Shown in pieces: positions 20,268-29,247 of a stretch of 64,000 bases of DNA. Below the pieces are notes generated by a model. It saw only the letters and a program-made list of their open reading frames with translations. It did no database searches and was not told the DNA's origin. The stretch comes from DATJLY01 sp963773665 (GTDB lineage: Bacteria > Pseudomonadota > Alphaproteobacteria > ATCC43930 > CGMCC-115725). The DNA lies in contig CAVZBZ010000001.1 in NCBI GenBank assembly GCA_963773665.1, positions 1 through 64,000 on the forward strand. Reading direction: 5' to 3'. The position numbers and the translations under genes are program-made. The number at the start of each line of letters is the position of its first letter. The first letter of the stretch is position 1.

Positions 20268-21875
20268 TCACATCCGAAAAATGCCGAACTCGGTCCTGGC
20301 GATGGGCGCGTTGAGGCTTGCCGAGATGGCCAGCGCGAGCACGCGCCGCGTGTCGGCCGGATCGATCACGCCGTCGTCCCAGAGGCGCGCGCTCGCGTAA
20401 TAGGGGTGGCCCTGCGTCTCGTATTGCGCGCGGATGGGCGCCTTGAACGCCTCTTCCTCGGAGGCGCTCCACGCGCTGCCGCGCGCCTCGATGTTGTCGC
20501 GGCGCACGGTCGCGAGCACGATCGCCGCCTGCTCGCCGCCCATCACCGAGATGCGGGCATTGGGCCACATCCACAGGAAGCGCGGGGCGAAGGCGCGGCC
20601 GCACATGCCGTAATTGCCGGCGCCGAAACTGCCGCCGACGATCACGGTGAATTTCGGCACGTTGGCGCAGGCGACCGCCATGACCATCTTCGCGCCGTCC
20701 TTCGCGATGCCGCCCGCCTCGTACTTGCGGCCCACCATAAAGCCCGTGATGTTCTGCAGGAACACGAGCGGGATGCCTCGCCTGGCGCACAGTTCGATGA
20801 AGTGCGCGCCCTTCAAGGCGCTTTCGGAAAAGAGAATGCCATTGTTGGCGACGATGCCGACCGGATAACCCCACAGCCGGGCGAAGCCGGTGACAAGGGT
20901 CTCGCCATAAAGCGGCTTGAATTCGTCGAGCCGGCTGCCGTCAACGAGACGCGCGATCAGCTCGCGCACGTCATAGGGTTTTCGCGGGTCGCTCGAGACG
21001 GCGCCATAGATCCCGGCCGGATCGTAGAGCGGCTCTTCCGGCGCGGCGATGTCGATGCCGCCCGGCTTGACGCGGTTGAGATTGGCGACGATGCGGCGCG
21101 CGATGCCGAGCGCATGCGCATCGTCCATCGCGTAATGATCGGCGACGCCCGAGATTCGGGCGTGAACTTCGGCGCCGCCCAAATCTTCTGCGCTCACCAC
21201 CTCGCCGGTCGCGGCTTTGACGAGCGGCGGCCCGCCGAGAAAGATCGTGCCCTCGTTCCGCACGATGATGCATTCGTCCGACATCGCCGGCACATAGGCG
21301 CCGCCGGCCGTGCACGAGCCCATCACGGCCGCGATCTGCGGAATGCCGGCCGCCGAGAGCGTCGCCTGGTTGTAAAAGATGCGGCCGAAATGGTCGCGGT
21401 CGGGAAAAACCTCGTCCTGGTTCGGCAGGTTGGCGCCGCCCGAATCGACGAGATAGATGCAGGGCAGATGGTTGTCGCGCGCGATCTCCTGGGCGCGCAG
21501 ATGCTTCTTCACCGTTATCGGATAATACGTCCCGCCCTTCACCGTCGCGTCGTTGACGACGATGACGCATTCCTTGCCCATCACAGGGCCGATGCCGGTG
21601 ACGATGCCGGCAGCCGGAATATCCTCGCCATACATGCCGTAGGCCGCGAGCGGCGAGAGCTCGAGGAAGGGCGCGCCCGGATCGAGCAGCAGCCGGATGC
21701 GCTCGCGCGGCAGAAGCTTGCCGCGGGCAAGATGGCGCTCGCGCGCGGCATCGCCGCCGCCGTGCCGGATGCGCTCGAGCTTCGCGGCGAGGTCCGCAAC
21801 CAGACGCCGCATCGCCTCGTCATTCGCCTTGTAAGCGGGCGACTGCGCGTCGAGCGATGTGGCGAGCACGGACAT
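20268..21875 (-). CDS. liuB: Methylcrotonyl-CoA carboxylase, carboxyltransferase subunit
   Basis: This 535-residue beta subunit transfers carboxylate from biotin to 3-methylcrotonyl-CoA. Two crotonase-like halves are present: the first carries VDSGGANLPNQDEVFPD and MGSCTAGGAYVPAMSDE, the second FLQNITGFMVG and VGGSFGAGNYGMCGRAF, both typical of methylcrotonyl-type beta subunits. Length is normal for the family. It follows the SDR gene by 6 bases and precedes liuC by 4. There is no sign of damage. Confidence 0.95.
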   Translation of the reverse strand: MSVLATSLDAQSPAYKANDEAMRRLVADLAAKLERIRHGGGDAARERHLARGKLLPRERIRLLLDPGAPFLELSPLAAYGMYGEDIPAAGIVTGIGPVMGKECVIVVNDATVKGGTYYPITVKKHLRAQEIARDNHLPCIYLVDSGGANLPNQDEVFPDRDHFGRIFYNQATLSAAGIPQIAAVMGSCTAGGAYVPAMSDECIIVRNEGTIFLGGPPLVKAATGEVVSAEDLGGAEVHARISGVADHYAMDDAHALGIARRIVANLNRVKPGGIDIAAPEEPLYDPAGIYGAVSSDPRKPYDVRELIARLVDGSRLDEFKPLYGETLVTGFARLWGYPVGIVANNGILFSESALKGAHFIELCARRGIPLVFLQNITGFMVGRKYEAGGIAKDGAKMVMAVACANVPKFTVIVGGSFGAGNYGMCGRAFAPRFLWMWPNARISVMGGEQAAIVLATVRRDNIEARGSAWSASEEEAFKAPIRAQYETQGHPYYASARLWDDGVIDPADTRRVLALAISASLNAPIARTEFGIFRM

Positions 21876-21881
21876 GCGCCG

Positions 21882-22556
21882 CTACCAGGGCAAGATCGTG
21901 CCGTCGTGGCGGAAGAACCCGCCGCTATCGGCTTGCGTGAGCCGCGCGATCACCTGACGCATGCCTTTGACGCTGTCTTCGGGCTCGAGTTCCGCGGCCG
22001 GGTTCATGTCGGTGCGGACGCGCGAGGGCGAGAAGACGACGGCGATGATCTCGGGATGATCGAAGGCGAGCGTCCGCCAAGACAGGTGGAGCGCCGCCTT
22101 CGACGACCGGTAGGCGTAGCCGCCGCCATAGCGGATCTGCGTGATCGAGCCGGCGGCGCTGCCGAGCGCGATCATCTTGCGCTGGCGCGAGCGTGCGACC
22201 TGCGCCAGAAAGGCGGCGGCGCAGACGATGGGGCCGATCGTGTTGACGGCGAAGCTTTCCTGCCACGGCACGGCCTCGATCGTGTCGAGCGCCAGACCCT
22301 TGTCGAAATAGACGCCGGCATTGGCGATCAGGAGGTCGATCGCATCGTCCGCGAGATCGCGCGCCAGCGCCCTTATGCCGGCATGGTCCGTCACGTCGAG
22401 GCGGTGGATTTCGGCGCCCGGCGCGGCCGCCCTGAGCTTCTCGGCGCGGGCCGGATCGCGGCAGGTGGCGATGACGCGCCAGCGCTCGGCCGCGTACTGG
22501 CGCGCGAATTCGAGGCCGATGCCGCGACTGGCGCCGGTGATCAGCACCGTCGGCAT
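21882..22556 (-). CDS. Short-chain dehydrogenase/reductase of unknown substrate
   Basis: The protein has 224 residues with a full SDR core: cofactor loop TGASRGIG at residues 7-14, ANAG near 80, and the catalytic Tyr-Lys in YAYRSSK near 150. The small size and the ending without a substrate-lid extension resemble the C-factor/CsgA-like branch. It starts directly after the stop of isovaleryl-CoA dehydrogenase and ends 6 bases before liuB, so it is a true member of the operon. No step of the leucine pathway needs it. A side reaction on a branched aldehyde or ketone is possible but unproven. Confidence 0.85.
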   Translation of the reverse strand: MPTVLITGASRGIGLEFARQYAAERWRVIATCRDPARAEKLRAAAPGAEIHRLDVTDHAGIRALARDLADDAIDLLIANAGVYFDKGLALDTIEAVPWQESFAVNTIGPIVCAAAFLAQVARSRQRKMIALGSAAGSITQIRYGGGYAYRSSKAALHLSWRTLAFDHPEIIAVVFSPSRVRTDMNPAAELEPEDSVKGMRQVIARLTQADSGGFFRHDGTILPW

Positions 22557-23729
22557 TCAGCTCGTCTCCTCGAACAGCTCGCGGCCGATCAGCATGCGCC
22601 TTATCTCGGACGTGCCGGCGCCGATCTCGTAGAGCTTCGCGTCGCGCAAGAGGCGGCCCGTCGGAAACTCGTTGATGTAGCCGTTGCCGCCCAGCACCTG
22701 GATCGCGTCGAGCGCCATCTGCGTCGCCTTCTCGGCGGCGTAGAGGATGGCGCCCGCCGCGTCCTTGCGCGCGGTGCGTCCCTGGTCGCAGGCGCGCGCC
22801 ACGGCATAGACATAGGCGCGGGCCGCGTTCATTCCGGTGTACATGTCGGCGAGCTTCCCCTGCATGAGCTGGAACTCGCCGATGGGCCGCCCGAACTGGC
22901 GGCGCTCGTGGACATAGGGGATGACCACGTCGAGGCACGACTGCATGATGCCGAGCGGGCCGCCCGCGAGCACCGCGCGCTCGTAATCGAGCCCGCTCAT
23001 CAGCACTTTCACGCCGTCGTTCACGGACCCGAGCACGTTCGCGTCCGGCACCTCGCACTCCTCGAACACCAATTCCGCCGTGGGCGAGCCGCGCATGCCG
23101 AGCTTGTCGAGTTTCTGGGCCGAGCGGAAACCCTTCATGCCTTTCTCGATGAGGAAGGCGGTGATGCCGCGCGGCCCGGCGGCGGGATCGGTCTTGGCAT
23201 AGACGACGAGCGCGTCGGCTTCGGAGCCGTTGGTGATCCACATCTTGCTGCCGGTCAGGACGTAGCGGTCGCCCTTGCGTTCCGCCCGCGTCGTCATCGC
23301 GACAACGTCCGAGCCCGCGCCCGTCTCGCTCATGGCGAGCGCGCCGACATGCTCGCCCGAGACGAGCTTCGGCAGATAGCGCCGCTTTTGCGCGGGCGTG
23401 CCGTTGCGGCGGATCTGGTTGACGCACAGGTTCGAGTGCGCGCCGTACGAGAGTCCGACCGAGGCCGAGCCGCGGCTCACCTCCTCCATTGCCACGACAT
23501 GCGCGAGATAGCCCATGCCGGCGCCGCCCAATTCCTCCTCGACGGTGATGCCGAGCAGGCCGATGGCGCCGAGCTTCGGCCAAAGATCGCGCGGGAACGC
23601 GTCGTCGCGGTCGATCGCTGCGGCGCGCGGCGCGATCTCGGCGTCGGCGAAGTCGCGCACGCTGTCGCGCAGCATGTCGATCTCGGCGCCGAGATCGAAA
23701 TCGAGCATCGGATAGCGATTGGCGGGCAC
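22557..23729 (-). CDS. liuA: Isovaleryl-CoA dehydrogenase
   Basis: This FAD-dependent acyl-CoA dehydrogenase oxidises isovaleryl-CoA to 3-methylcrotonyl-CoA and passes electrons to ETF. The GTG start at 23729 was chosen because GAGGAAAC lies just upstream and the resulting 390 residues begin with ANRYPMLDFDLG, as in known enzymes; a longer frame to 23798 lacks this. Visible signatures are MSETGAGSDVVAM, WITNGSEAD, the FAD/substrate segment RRQFGRPIGEFQLMQGKLAD and LGGNGYINEFP near the C-terminus. It is the first gene of the liu operon. No MerR-type liuR regulator lies in the window. Confidence 0.94.
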   Translation of the reverse strand: MPANRYPMLDFDLGAEIDMLRDSVRDFADAEIAPRAAAIDRDDAFPRDLWPKLGAIGLLGITVEEELGGAGMGYLAHVVAMEEVSRGSASVGLSYGAHSNLCVNQIRRNGTPAQKRRYLPKLVSGEHVGALAMSETGAGSDVVAMTTRAERKGDRYVLTGSKMWITNGSEADALVVYAKTDPAAGPRGITAFLIEKGMKGFRSAQKLDKLGMRGSPTAELVFEECEVPDANVLGSVNDGVKVLMSGLDYERAVLAGGPLGIMQSCLDVVIPYVHERRQFGRPIGEFQLMQGKLADMYTGMNAARAYVYAVARACDQGRTARKDAAGAILYAAEKATQMALDAIQVLGGNGYINEFPTGRLLRDAKLYEIGAGTSEIRRMLIGRELFEETS

Positions 23730-23851
23730 CGTTTCCTCGCCGTGGATGCGCCAGTCTACCGGCGTAGCGCAGCGGTGCAAAGGGATGCGGCGCGGCAAGC
23801 GGGCCTAGAATCAACCGAGCCCGTCAGCGGCTTACCAAGGAGAAAACCCCA

Positions 23852-24337
23852 GTGTCTAACAGGAAGTTCACTCTCGCCGCCGCAGCCCTCGCAGCGGCCA
23901 TCGGCGGCGCCGGCGTGATGACGCTGCCGCCGCACCATGCCGCGGCGCAGCAGAGCCCCGCCCCGCCCGCCGCGCCGCAGCAGCAGCCACGCGCCCCGCA
24001 GCCGAGCCATATCGAGGGCCGCATCGCCTATCTCAAGACCGAGCTGCACATCACGCAGGCGCAGGATGCGCAGTGGGACAAGGTGGCGCAGGCGCTGCGC
24101 CAGAACTCGACCGAGCGGCGCCAGGCGTTCGAGCAATTGCGGCAGGACCGCACCACGCCGCCCAACGCGCTCAGGCGGCTCGAGACCGAGGCGCGGATGT
24201 CGGCCATGCGGGCGCAGCAGACCGATCGCGTCCTCGCCGCCTTCCGGCCGCTCTACGACAGCCTGTCGGACGAGCAGAAGCAGGCCGCGAACGACCTGTT
24301 CGGGGCGCGGGGACACCACTTCCGCCACCGCGCCTGA
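23852..24337 (+). CDS. Periplasmic Spy/CpxP-like LTXXQ-motif protein
   Basis: This is a predicted exported protein of 161 residues. It has a signal peptide (residues 1 to about 32, hydrophobic AAAALAAAIGGAGVM and an Ala-rich cleavage region), a Pro/Gln-rich linker, then a helical domain with two LTXXQ-like motifs (LHITQAQ near 66 and LSDEQKQ near 143). Spy-like proteins are ATP-independent envelope chaperones or metal/stress sensors. The GTG start has AAGGAG 10 bases upstream. It is transcribed away from the liu operon, with 122 bases between the two starts. Confidence 0.8.
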   Translation: MSNRKFTLAAAALAAAIGGAGVMTLPPHHAAAQQSPAPPAAPQQQPRAPQPSHIEGRIAYLKTELHITQAQDAQWDKVAQALRQNSTERRQAFEQLRQDRTTPPNALRRLETEARMSAMRAQQTDRVLAAFRPLYDSLSDEQKQAANDLFGARGHHFRHRA

Positions 24338-24346
24338 GCCGGCTCG

Positions 24347-24379
24347 GCGCCCGGCTCCGCTCGCATCGGAGCCGGGCGC
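24347..24379 (+). terminator. Strong hairpin after the Spy-like gene
   Basis: A perfect 13-base-pair GC-rich stem (GCGCCCGGCTCCG and its complement) with a 7-base loop starts 9 bases after the stop codon. No T tract follows, so it may act with Rho or as an RNA 3' end stabiliser. The remaining sequence to 24608 is AT-rich and shows nothing else. Confidence 0.5.
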
Positions 24380-24608
24380 GCGTCCGGCGCGGCCGGGCTC
24401 GGGTCGGACAGGGTGAAGCCGAAGCTCACGGCAGCTTGACTCCCGCATGAACGCATACTACGTATATGACGTGCCGAGAGTGCTTTCGCAACATATGCTT
24501 TTTCATCGAACGAAGCCAATTTCACCAGGCATCCGCCCCGCACAGATTTTACGAAACGAACCCAATTTATTATACAATAATTTTATGTGAAATAGCGCGC
24601 CCCTTCCC

Positions 24609-26888
24609 TCACCCCCGCGCCGCGGCAAGCTGGGCGTCGTGGACGGCGACGGCGGTCATGTTGAGGAGGCCGCGCACCGTGACGGTGGGCGTGACGATGT
24701 GCACGGGTTGATTCATCCCGAGGAGGATGGGCCCGACCGAAAGCCCGTCGCCCAGCACCGTCAGCAGCGAATAGGCGATGTTGGCGGCATCGAGGCTTGG
24801 CATCACAAGAAGATTGGCAGCACCTTCGAGCCGCGAATTGGGAAAGAGGCGCCGGCGCAACTCGGGCGAAAGCGCCGCGTCGGCATGCATCTCGCCCTCG
24901 ACTTCGAGCGCGGGGGCGCGCGTGCGCAAAAGGGCAAGCGCGGCGCGCATCCGCTCGGCCGAGGGCGCGTCGGAGCTGCCGAAATTCGAATGCGACAGCA
25001 GCGCCACCTTGGGCTCGAGCCCGAAGAGCCGCACGGCGGCAGCGGCGCGGAGCGTCGTCTCGGCGACCGCCTCGGCGCTCGGCGGATCGGCGACGAACGT
25101 GTCGCACAGGAAATATGTCCCCTTGGGCGTGATGAGAACGGAGAGCGCCGCGGGATTCTCCGCGCCGGGCACCAATCCCACGATATCGACCAGGTGGCGC
25201 AGATGGCGATGGTATTGGCCGATGGCACCGCACAGCATCGCGTCCGCCTCACCGCGCCGCACCATGAGCGCCGCGACCACGCTGTTGCGCGTGCGCACCA
25301 TGCCGCGCGCGAGATCGGGCGCCACGCCCTTGCGTTCCATGAGGGAATGATAGAGCCGCCAATGCTCGTCGAACTGCGGATTGTCGGTCGGATCGACGAC
25401 CGCGACATCGCGCTCGAGCGCCATCCTCAGATTGAGGCCGGATATCCGGCTTTTCACGATTTCGCGCCGGCCGATCAGGATGGGTCTGGCGAAGCCTTCG
25501 TCGAGCGCCTGTTGCGCCGCGCGCAGGACGCGCTCGTCCTCGCCCTCGGCATAGATGACGCGCTTCGGATCGGCCCGCGCACGGTCGAACACCGGCTTCA
25601 TGGCCAGGCCCGAGCGGAACACGAACTCGGTGAGGCGCTGGCGGTAGGCCACCGGATCGGCGAGCGGCCGGGTCGCGACGCCGCTTTCGGTCGCGGCCTT
25701 CGCCACCGCCGGCGCCACCTGAAGAATGAGGCGCGGATCGAACGGCTTTGGGATGAGATACTCGGGGCCGAACACGAGCGGCGTCTCGCCATAGGCGGCG
25801 GCCACCACGTCCGACGGCTCGGCCAGCGCCAGATCGGCCAGCGCCTCGACGCAGGCGAGCTTCATCGCCTCGTTGATCGCCGTGGCTCCAACGTCGAGCG
25901 CGCCGCGAAAAATGAAGGGAAAGCAGAGGACGTTGTTGACCTGGTTCGGATAGTCGCTGCGGCCGGTGGCGATGATGGCATCGGACCGGACCGCGCGCAC
26001 GGCTTCGGGCATGATCTCGGGCGTCGGATTGGCGAGCGCGAAGATGATCGGCTTCGCGGCCATCCGCGCCACCATTTCGGGCTTCAGCACGTCGGGCGCG
26101 GAGAGGCCGAGGAAAATGTCGGCGCCGCCGATCGCGTCGCCGAGCGTGCGCGCGTTGGTGTCCTTGGCGTAGCGGTCCTTGCGCGGGTCCATCTCCTCCT
26201 TGCGGCCGCGCCAGACGACGCCGAACCGGTCGGTCGCGATCACATTCTCGACCTTGAGGCCCATGTCGACCAGGAGATCGAGGCAGGCGATCGCCGCGGC
26301 ACCCGCGCCCGAGGTCACGAGCTTCACCTCGCCGAGACGTTTGCCGACGAGGCGCAGGGCGTTCCTGACGGCGGCGCCGACGATGATCGCCGTGCCGTGC
26401 TGATCGTCGTGGAACACCGGGATTTTCATGCGCGCGCGGAGCTTGGCCTCGACCTCGAAGCACTCGGGCGCCTTTATGTCCTCGAGATTGATGGCGCCGA
26501 AGGTGGGCTCGAGCGCGGCGATCACATCGACGAGCCGTCCGGGATCGCGCTCGTCGATCTCGATGTCGAACACGTCGATGCCGGCGAATTTCTTGAAGAG
26601 GACCGCCTTCCCTTCCATCACCGGCTTCGCCGCCAAGGGACCGATCGCGCCGAGCCCGAGGACGGCGGTGCCGTTGGTGACGACGGCGACGAGGTTGCCG
26701 CGCGCGGTAAGGGACGAGGCCTCGTGTGGGTCCTTGGCGATGGCGAGCGAGGCCGCGGCCACGCCCGGCGTATAGGCCAAGGCGAGGTCGTGCTGCGTGG
26801 CGAGCGGCTTCGTCGCGACGACCGCGATCTTGCCGTGCGGCGCCAGCCGGTGATATTCGAGCGCGCCGCCGCTCTCGTCTTCGGCCAT
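24609..26888 (-). CDS. maeB: NADP-dependent malic enzyme with phosphotransacetylase-like domain
   Basis: The enzyme decarboxylates malate to pyruvate with NADP reduction. The 759 residues divide into a malic domain (YTPGVAAAS near 38, catalytic Tyr/Lys region, FHDDQHGTAI near 155), an NAD(P)-binding domain (SGAGAAAIACLDLL) and, from about 430, a phosphotransacetylase-like domain typical of MaeB, which binds acetyl-CoA as a regulator and is catalytically inactive in known examples. It stands alone, convergent with the Spy-like gene. It could turn TCA intermediates from the nearby carboxylase pathways into pyruvate and NADPH. Confidence 0.95.
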   Translation of the reverse strand: MAEDESGGALEYHRLAPHGKIAVVATKPLATQHDLALAYTPGVAAASLAIAKDPHEASSLTARGNLVAVVTNGTAVLGLGAIGPLAAKPVMEGKAVLFKKFAGIDVFDIEIDERDPGRLVDVIAALEPTFGAINLEDIKAPECFEVEAKLRARMKIPVFHDDQHGTAIIVGAAVRNALRLVGKRLGEVKLVTSGAGAAAIACLDLLVDMGLKVENVIATDRFGVVWRGRKEEMDPRKDRYAKDTNARTLGDAIGGADIFLGLSAPDVLKPEMVARMAAKPIIFALANPTPEIMPEAVRAVRSDAIIATGRSDYPNQVNNVLCFPFIFRGALDVGATAINEAMKLACVEALADLALAEPSDVVAAAYGETPLVFGPEYLIPKPFDPRLILQVAPAVAKAATESGVATRPLADPVAYRQRLTEFVFRSGLAMKPVFDRARADPKRVIYAEGEDERVLRAAQQALDEGFARPILIGRREIVKSRISGLNLRMALERDVAVVDPTDNPQFDEHWRLYHSLMERKGVAPDLARGMVRTRNSVVAALMVRRGEADAMLCGAIGQYHRHLRHLVDIVGLVPGAENPAALSVLITPKGTYFLCDTFVADPPSAEAVAETTLRAAAAVRLFGLEPKVALLSHSNFGSSDAPSAERMRAALALLRTRAPALEVEGEMHADAALSPELRRRLFPNSRLEGAANLLVMPSLDAANIAYSLLTVLGDGLSVGPILLGMNQPVHIVTPTVTVRGLLNMTAVAVHDAQLAAARG

Positions 26889-26967
26889 GGGCGATCCCTC
26901 CCGCTCGCTCTCGCGGCCTTATATCATGGGTCGATGCGCGAGAGAGGAATCACGGTGAAGATTGGGA

Positions 26968-27054
26968 TGGTGCGGTCGAGAAGACTCGAACTTCCACGGG
27001 GTTTCCCCCACAGCGACCTCAACGCTGCGCGTCTACCAGTTCCGCCACGACCGC
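26968..27054 (-). tRNA. tRNA-Leu (GAG)
   Basis: The 87-base class II tRNA has a long variable arm. The anticodon stem-loop CAGCG-TTGAGGT-CGCTG gives anticodon GAG. The acceptor stem starts GCGGTCG and CCA is encoded. It is divergent from lipB, whose start is 40 bases from its 5' end. Confidence 0.95.
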
Positions 27055-27094
27055 GGGCGCGGGTCCATACCAAATCCGTCATGGACCCGCAAGG

Positions 27095-27763
27095 ATGAGC
27101 GTCGAATGGCGCATCGCGGATGCCCCCGTCGAATATGCGGCTTCGGTCGCGGCGATGGAGGATCGGGTGGCGACGATCCGCGCCGGCGCAGCGCCCGAGC
27201 TGGTGTGGCTCGTCGAGCATCCGCCGCTCTACACCGCCGGGACGAGCGCGCGCGAGGAAGACCTGGTCGAGGCGATCTTTCCCGTCCACCGCACCGGGCG
27301 CGGCGGCCAGTTCACCTATCACGGGCCGGGCCAGCGCGTGGGCTACGTCATGCTCGACCTGAAGCGGCGCGGGCTCGATCTCAAGACCTATGTGCGCGGG
27401 CTCGAGGCGTGGCTCATCGGCACGCTCGCGGAATTCGGCGTCACGGGCGAACGGCGCGCGGGCCGGGTCGGCATCTGGATCGACCAGGGCGGCGGGCGCG
27501 AGAGCAAGATCGGCGCGATCGGCGTGCGCGTCAGGCATTGGGTCAGCTATCACGGCGTCTCGCTCAACCTCGATCCCGATCTCGGCCACTATCGCGGCAT
27601 CGTCCCGTGCGGCATCAGCGAGCACGGCGTCACCTCGCTCCGCGCGCTCGGCATCGCGGCCACGATGGAAGAGCTCGACCAGGCGATGGCGCACGCGTTC
27701 GCGGAAGTGTTCGGGGATGCACCCCCCACCCTGGCCCTCCCCCTCAAGGGGGGAGGGAAATGA
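27095..27763 (+). CDS. lipB: Octanoyl-ACP:protein octanoyltransferase
   Basis: LipB moves octanoate from ACP to lipoyl domains of the 2-oxoacid dehydrogenases and the glycine cleavage system. The 222-residue protein has the signature RGGQFTYHGPGQ near residue 70, the catalytic Lys in SKIGAIGV and the catalytic Cys in GIVPCGIS. The start at 27095 has AAGG immediately upstream and fits the family; an open frame extends farther upstream through the tRNA but is not coding. The last residues, PPTLALPLKGGGK, are encoded by a palindromic repeat and replace the normal C-terminus. Confidence 0.95.
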   Translation: MSVEWRIADAPVEYAASVAAMEDRVATIRAGAAPELVWLVEHPPLYTAGTSAREEDLVEAIFPVHRTGRGGQFTYHGPGQRVGYVMLDLKRRGLDLKTYVRGLEAWLIGTLAEFGVTGERRAGRVGIWIDQGGGRESKIGAIGVRVRHWVSYHGVSLNLDPDLGHYRGIVPCGISEHGVTSLRALGIAATMEELDQAMAHAFAEVFGDAPPTLALPLKGGGK

Positions 27764-27805
27764 GCATAGTGCCGAAATAACTCCCTCCCCCTTGAAGGGG
27801 AAGGG
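27735..27805. repeat. Pair of inverted GC-rich palindromes at the lipB 3' end
   Basis: Two near-palindromes (27735-27757 and 27783-27805), each of the form CCCTCCCCCT-(2-3 bases)-AGGGG(G)AGGG, stand in opposite orientation 25 bases apart and could pair internally or with each other. They look like a REP-type intergenic element. The first one supplies the lipB C-terminal codons. The pair may act as a transcript end. Confidence 0.7.
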
Positions 27806-27849
27806 TTGGGGTCGGGGTGACTCGCGCGCGCACGAGCGGGCGCACTAAG

Positions 27850-29247
27850 ATGCGGCGCATGCTTCGCACATTGATCCTGCTCTTCTTCGCCGCCATCGCG
27901 CTTCCGGCCGATGCGCAGACGCGCGTGGTGCCGCAGGGGCGCGAGGCGGTAAAGCTGTCCTATGCGCCGATCGTCAAGCGCGTGGCACCAGCGGTCGTCA
28001 ACGTCTATTCGCGCCGTGTCATCCGGCAGCAGCCGCCGCTCCTCGAAGACCCGTTCTTCCGCCGCTTTTTCGGCGAGGGCTCGCCCTTCGGCATGTCGCG
28101 CGAGCGGGTGCTGAATTCGCTCGGCTCAGGCGTGATCGTCGATCCGCAGGGCCTCATCGTCACGAACGGCCACGTCATCAACCAGGCGGAAGAGATCCGC
28201 GTCGTGCTGAGCGACCGGCGGGAATTCGAGGCGACTGTCCTCCTCCTCGACGAGCATGCCGATCTGGCCGTGCTCAAGATCGACGCGCACGGCGAGAAGC
28301 TGCCGGCGCTCGAACTGGCCGACAGCGACGGGCTCGAAGTGGGCGACATCGTGCTCGCGATCGGCAATCCGTTCGGCGTCGGCCAGACCGTGACGACCGG
28401 CATCGTCTCAGCGCTTGCGCGCTCGATCGGTGCGTCGGATTTCCGCTCCTTCATCCAGACCGACGCGGCGATCAACCCGGGGAACTCGGGCGGCGCGCTA
28501 GTCGATCTCGACGGCAAGCTCGTGGGCATCAACACCGCGATCTTCTCGCGCTCGGGCGGGTCGATGGGGTTGGGGTTCGCCATTCCGTCGGCGATGGTGC
28601 GCGTCGAGATCGACGCGGCGCATCACGGCGGCAAGCTGATGCGGCCCTGGCTCGGCGTGTCGGGCCAGGAAGTCACGGCCGAGCTTGCCGCGGGGCTGAA
28701 GCTCGATCGCCCGGAAGGCGTGCTGGTGAAGGATGTGGCGGCGCAGAGCCCGGCAGCCTCGGCGGACCTGCGCATCGGCGACGTGATCCTGGCGCTCAAC
28801 GGGCACGAGATCGACGATCCCGAGGCGCTCAAGTTCCGCATTGCCACGCTCGCGCCCAATGTGCCGGCGAAGCTCGATTATTGGCGCGGCGGCGAAAGCC
28901 ACAGCGCGAGCGTGACGCTGAGCGCGCTGCCCGAGGATCCGCCGCGCTCGCTCAAGGAGCTGGCCGGCGCCAATCCGCTCGCGGGTGCTACCGTCGGCAA
29001 TCTCAATCCCGCCTTCGACGACGATCTCGGCCTCGATACGACCCTGCGCGGCGTCGTCGTATCGTCGCTGGAGCAGGGCAGCGCGGCGCAGCGCCTGGGC
29101 CTCGAGCCGGGCGACATCCTCGTGAGCCTCAATCACCAGCCGGTCGACACCGTCGCAGGCTTGCAGGACACGCTCGGCGCGTCGAGGGCGCCGTGGACGA
29201 TCGCGGTGCGCCGCAAGGGCAAGCTCCTCACCGTGACGGTGCGATGA
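27850..29247 (+). CDS. DegP/DegQ-like periplasmic serine protease
   Basis: This HtrA family envelope protease/chaperone has 465 residues. The signal peptide is visible (MLRTLILLFFAAIALPADA). The trypsin-like domain has His in TNGHVINQ, Asp in HADLAVLKI and Ser in GNSGGALV. Two PDZ domains follow, about 260-350 and 375-465, the latter with GVVVSSLEQGSAAQRLGLEPGDILVSLN. The ATG at 27850 was picked over 27817 because it places the signal peptide correctly. It overlaps the next gene by 4 bases, so protease and rarA are translationally coupled. Confidence 0.92.
   Translation: MRRMLRTLILLFFAAIALPADAQTRVVPQGREAVKLSYAPIVKRVAPAVVNVYSRRVIRQQPPLLEDPFFRRFFGEGSPFGMSRERVLNSLGSGVIVDPQGLIVTNGHVINQAEEIRVVLSDRREFEATVLLLDEHADLAVLKIDAHGEKLPALELADSDGLEVGDIVLAIGNPFGVGQTVTTGIVSALARSIGASDFRSFIQTDAAINPGNSGGALVDLDGKLVGINTAIFSRSGGSMGLGFAIPSAMVRVEIDAAHHGGKLMRPWLGVSGQEVTAELAAGLKLDRPEGVLVKDVAAQSPAASADLRIGDVILALNGHEIDDPEALKFRIATLAPNVPAKLDYWRGGESHSASVTLSALPEDPPRSLKELAGANPLAGATVGNLNPAFDDDLGLDTTLRGVVVSSLEQGSAAQRLGLEPGDILVSLNHQPVDTVAGLQDTLGASRAPWTIAVRRKGKLLTVTVR

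Noticed and set aside
20049..23918. A very long open frame (about 1289 codons) on the plus strand across the liu operon
   Set aside because: It is antisense to liuA, SDR, liuB and liuC, which have clear families and overlapping stop/start spacing. Its product is Arg/Ala/His-rich low-complexity sequence, as expected of an antisense frame in GC-rich DNA.
24639..27098. Long plus-strand open frame over the malic enzyme gene
   Set aside because: Antisense shadow of maeB; the composition is typical of a complementary frame.
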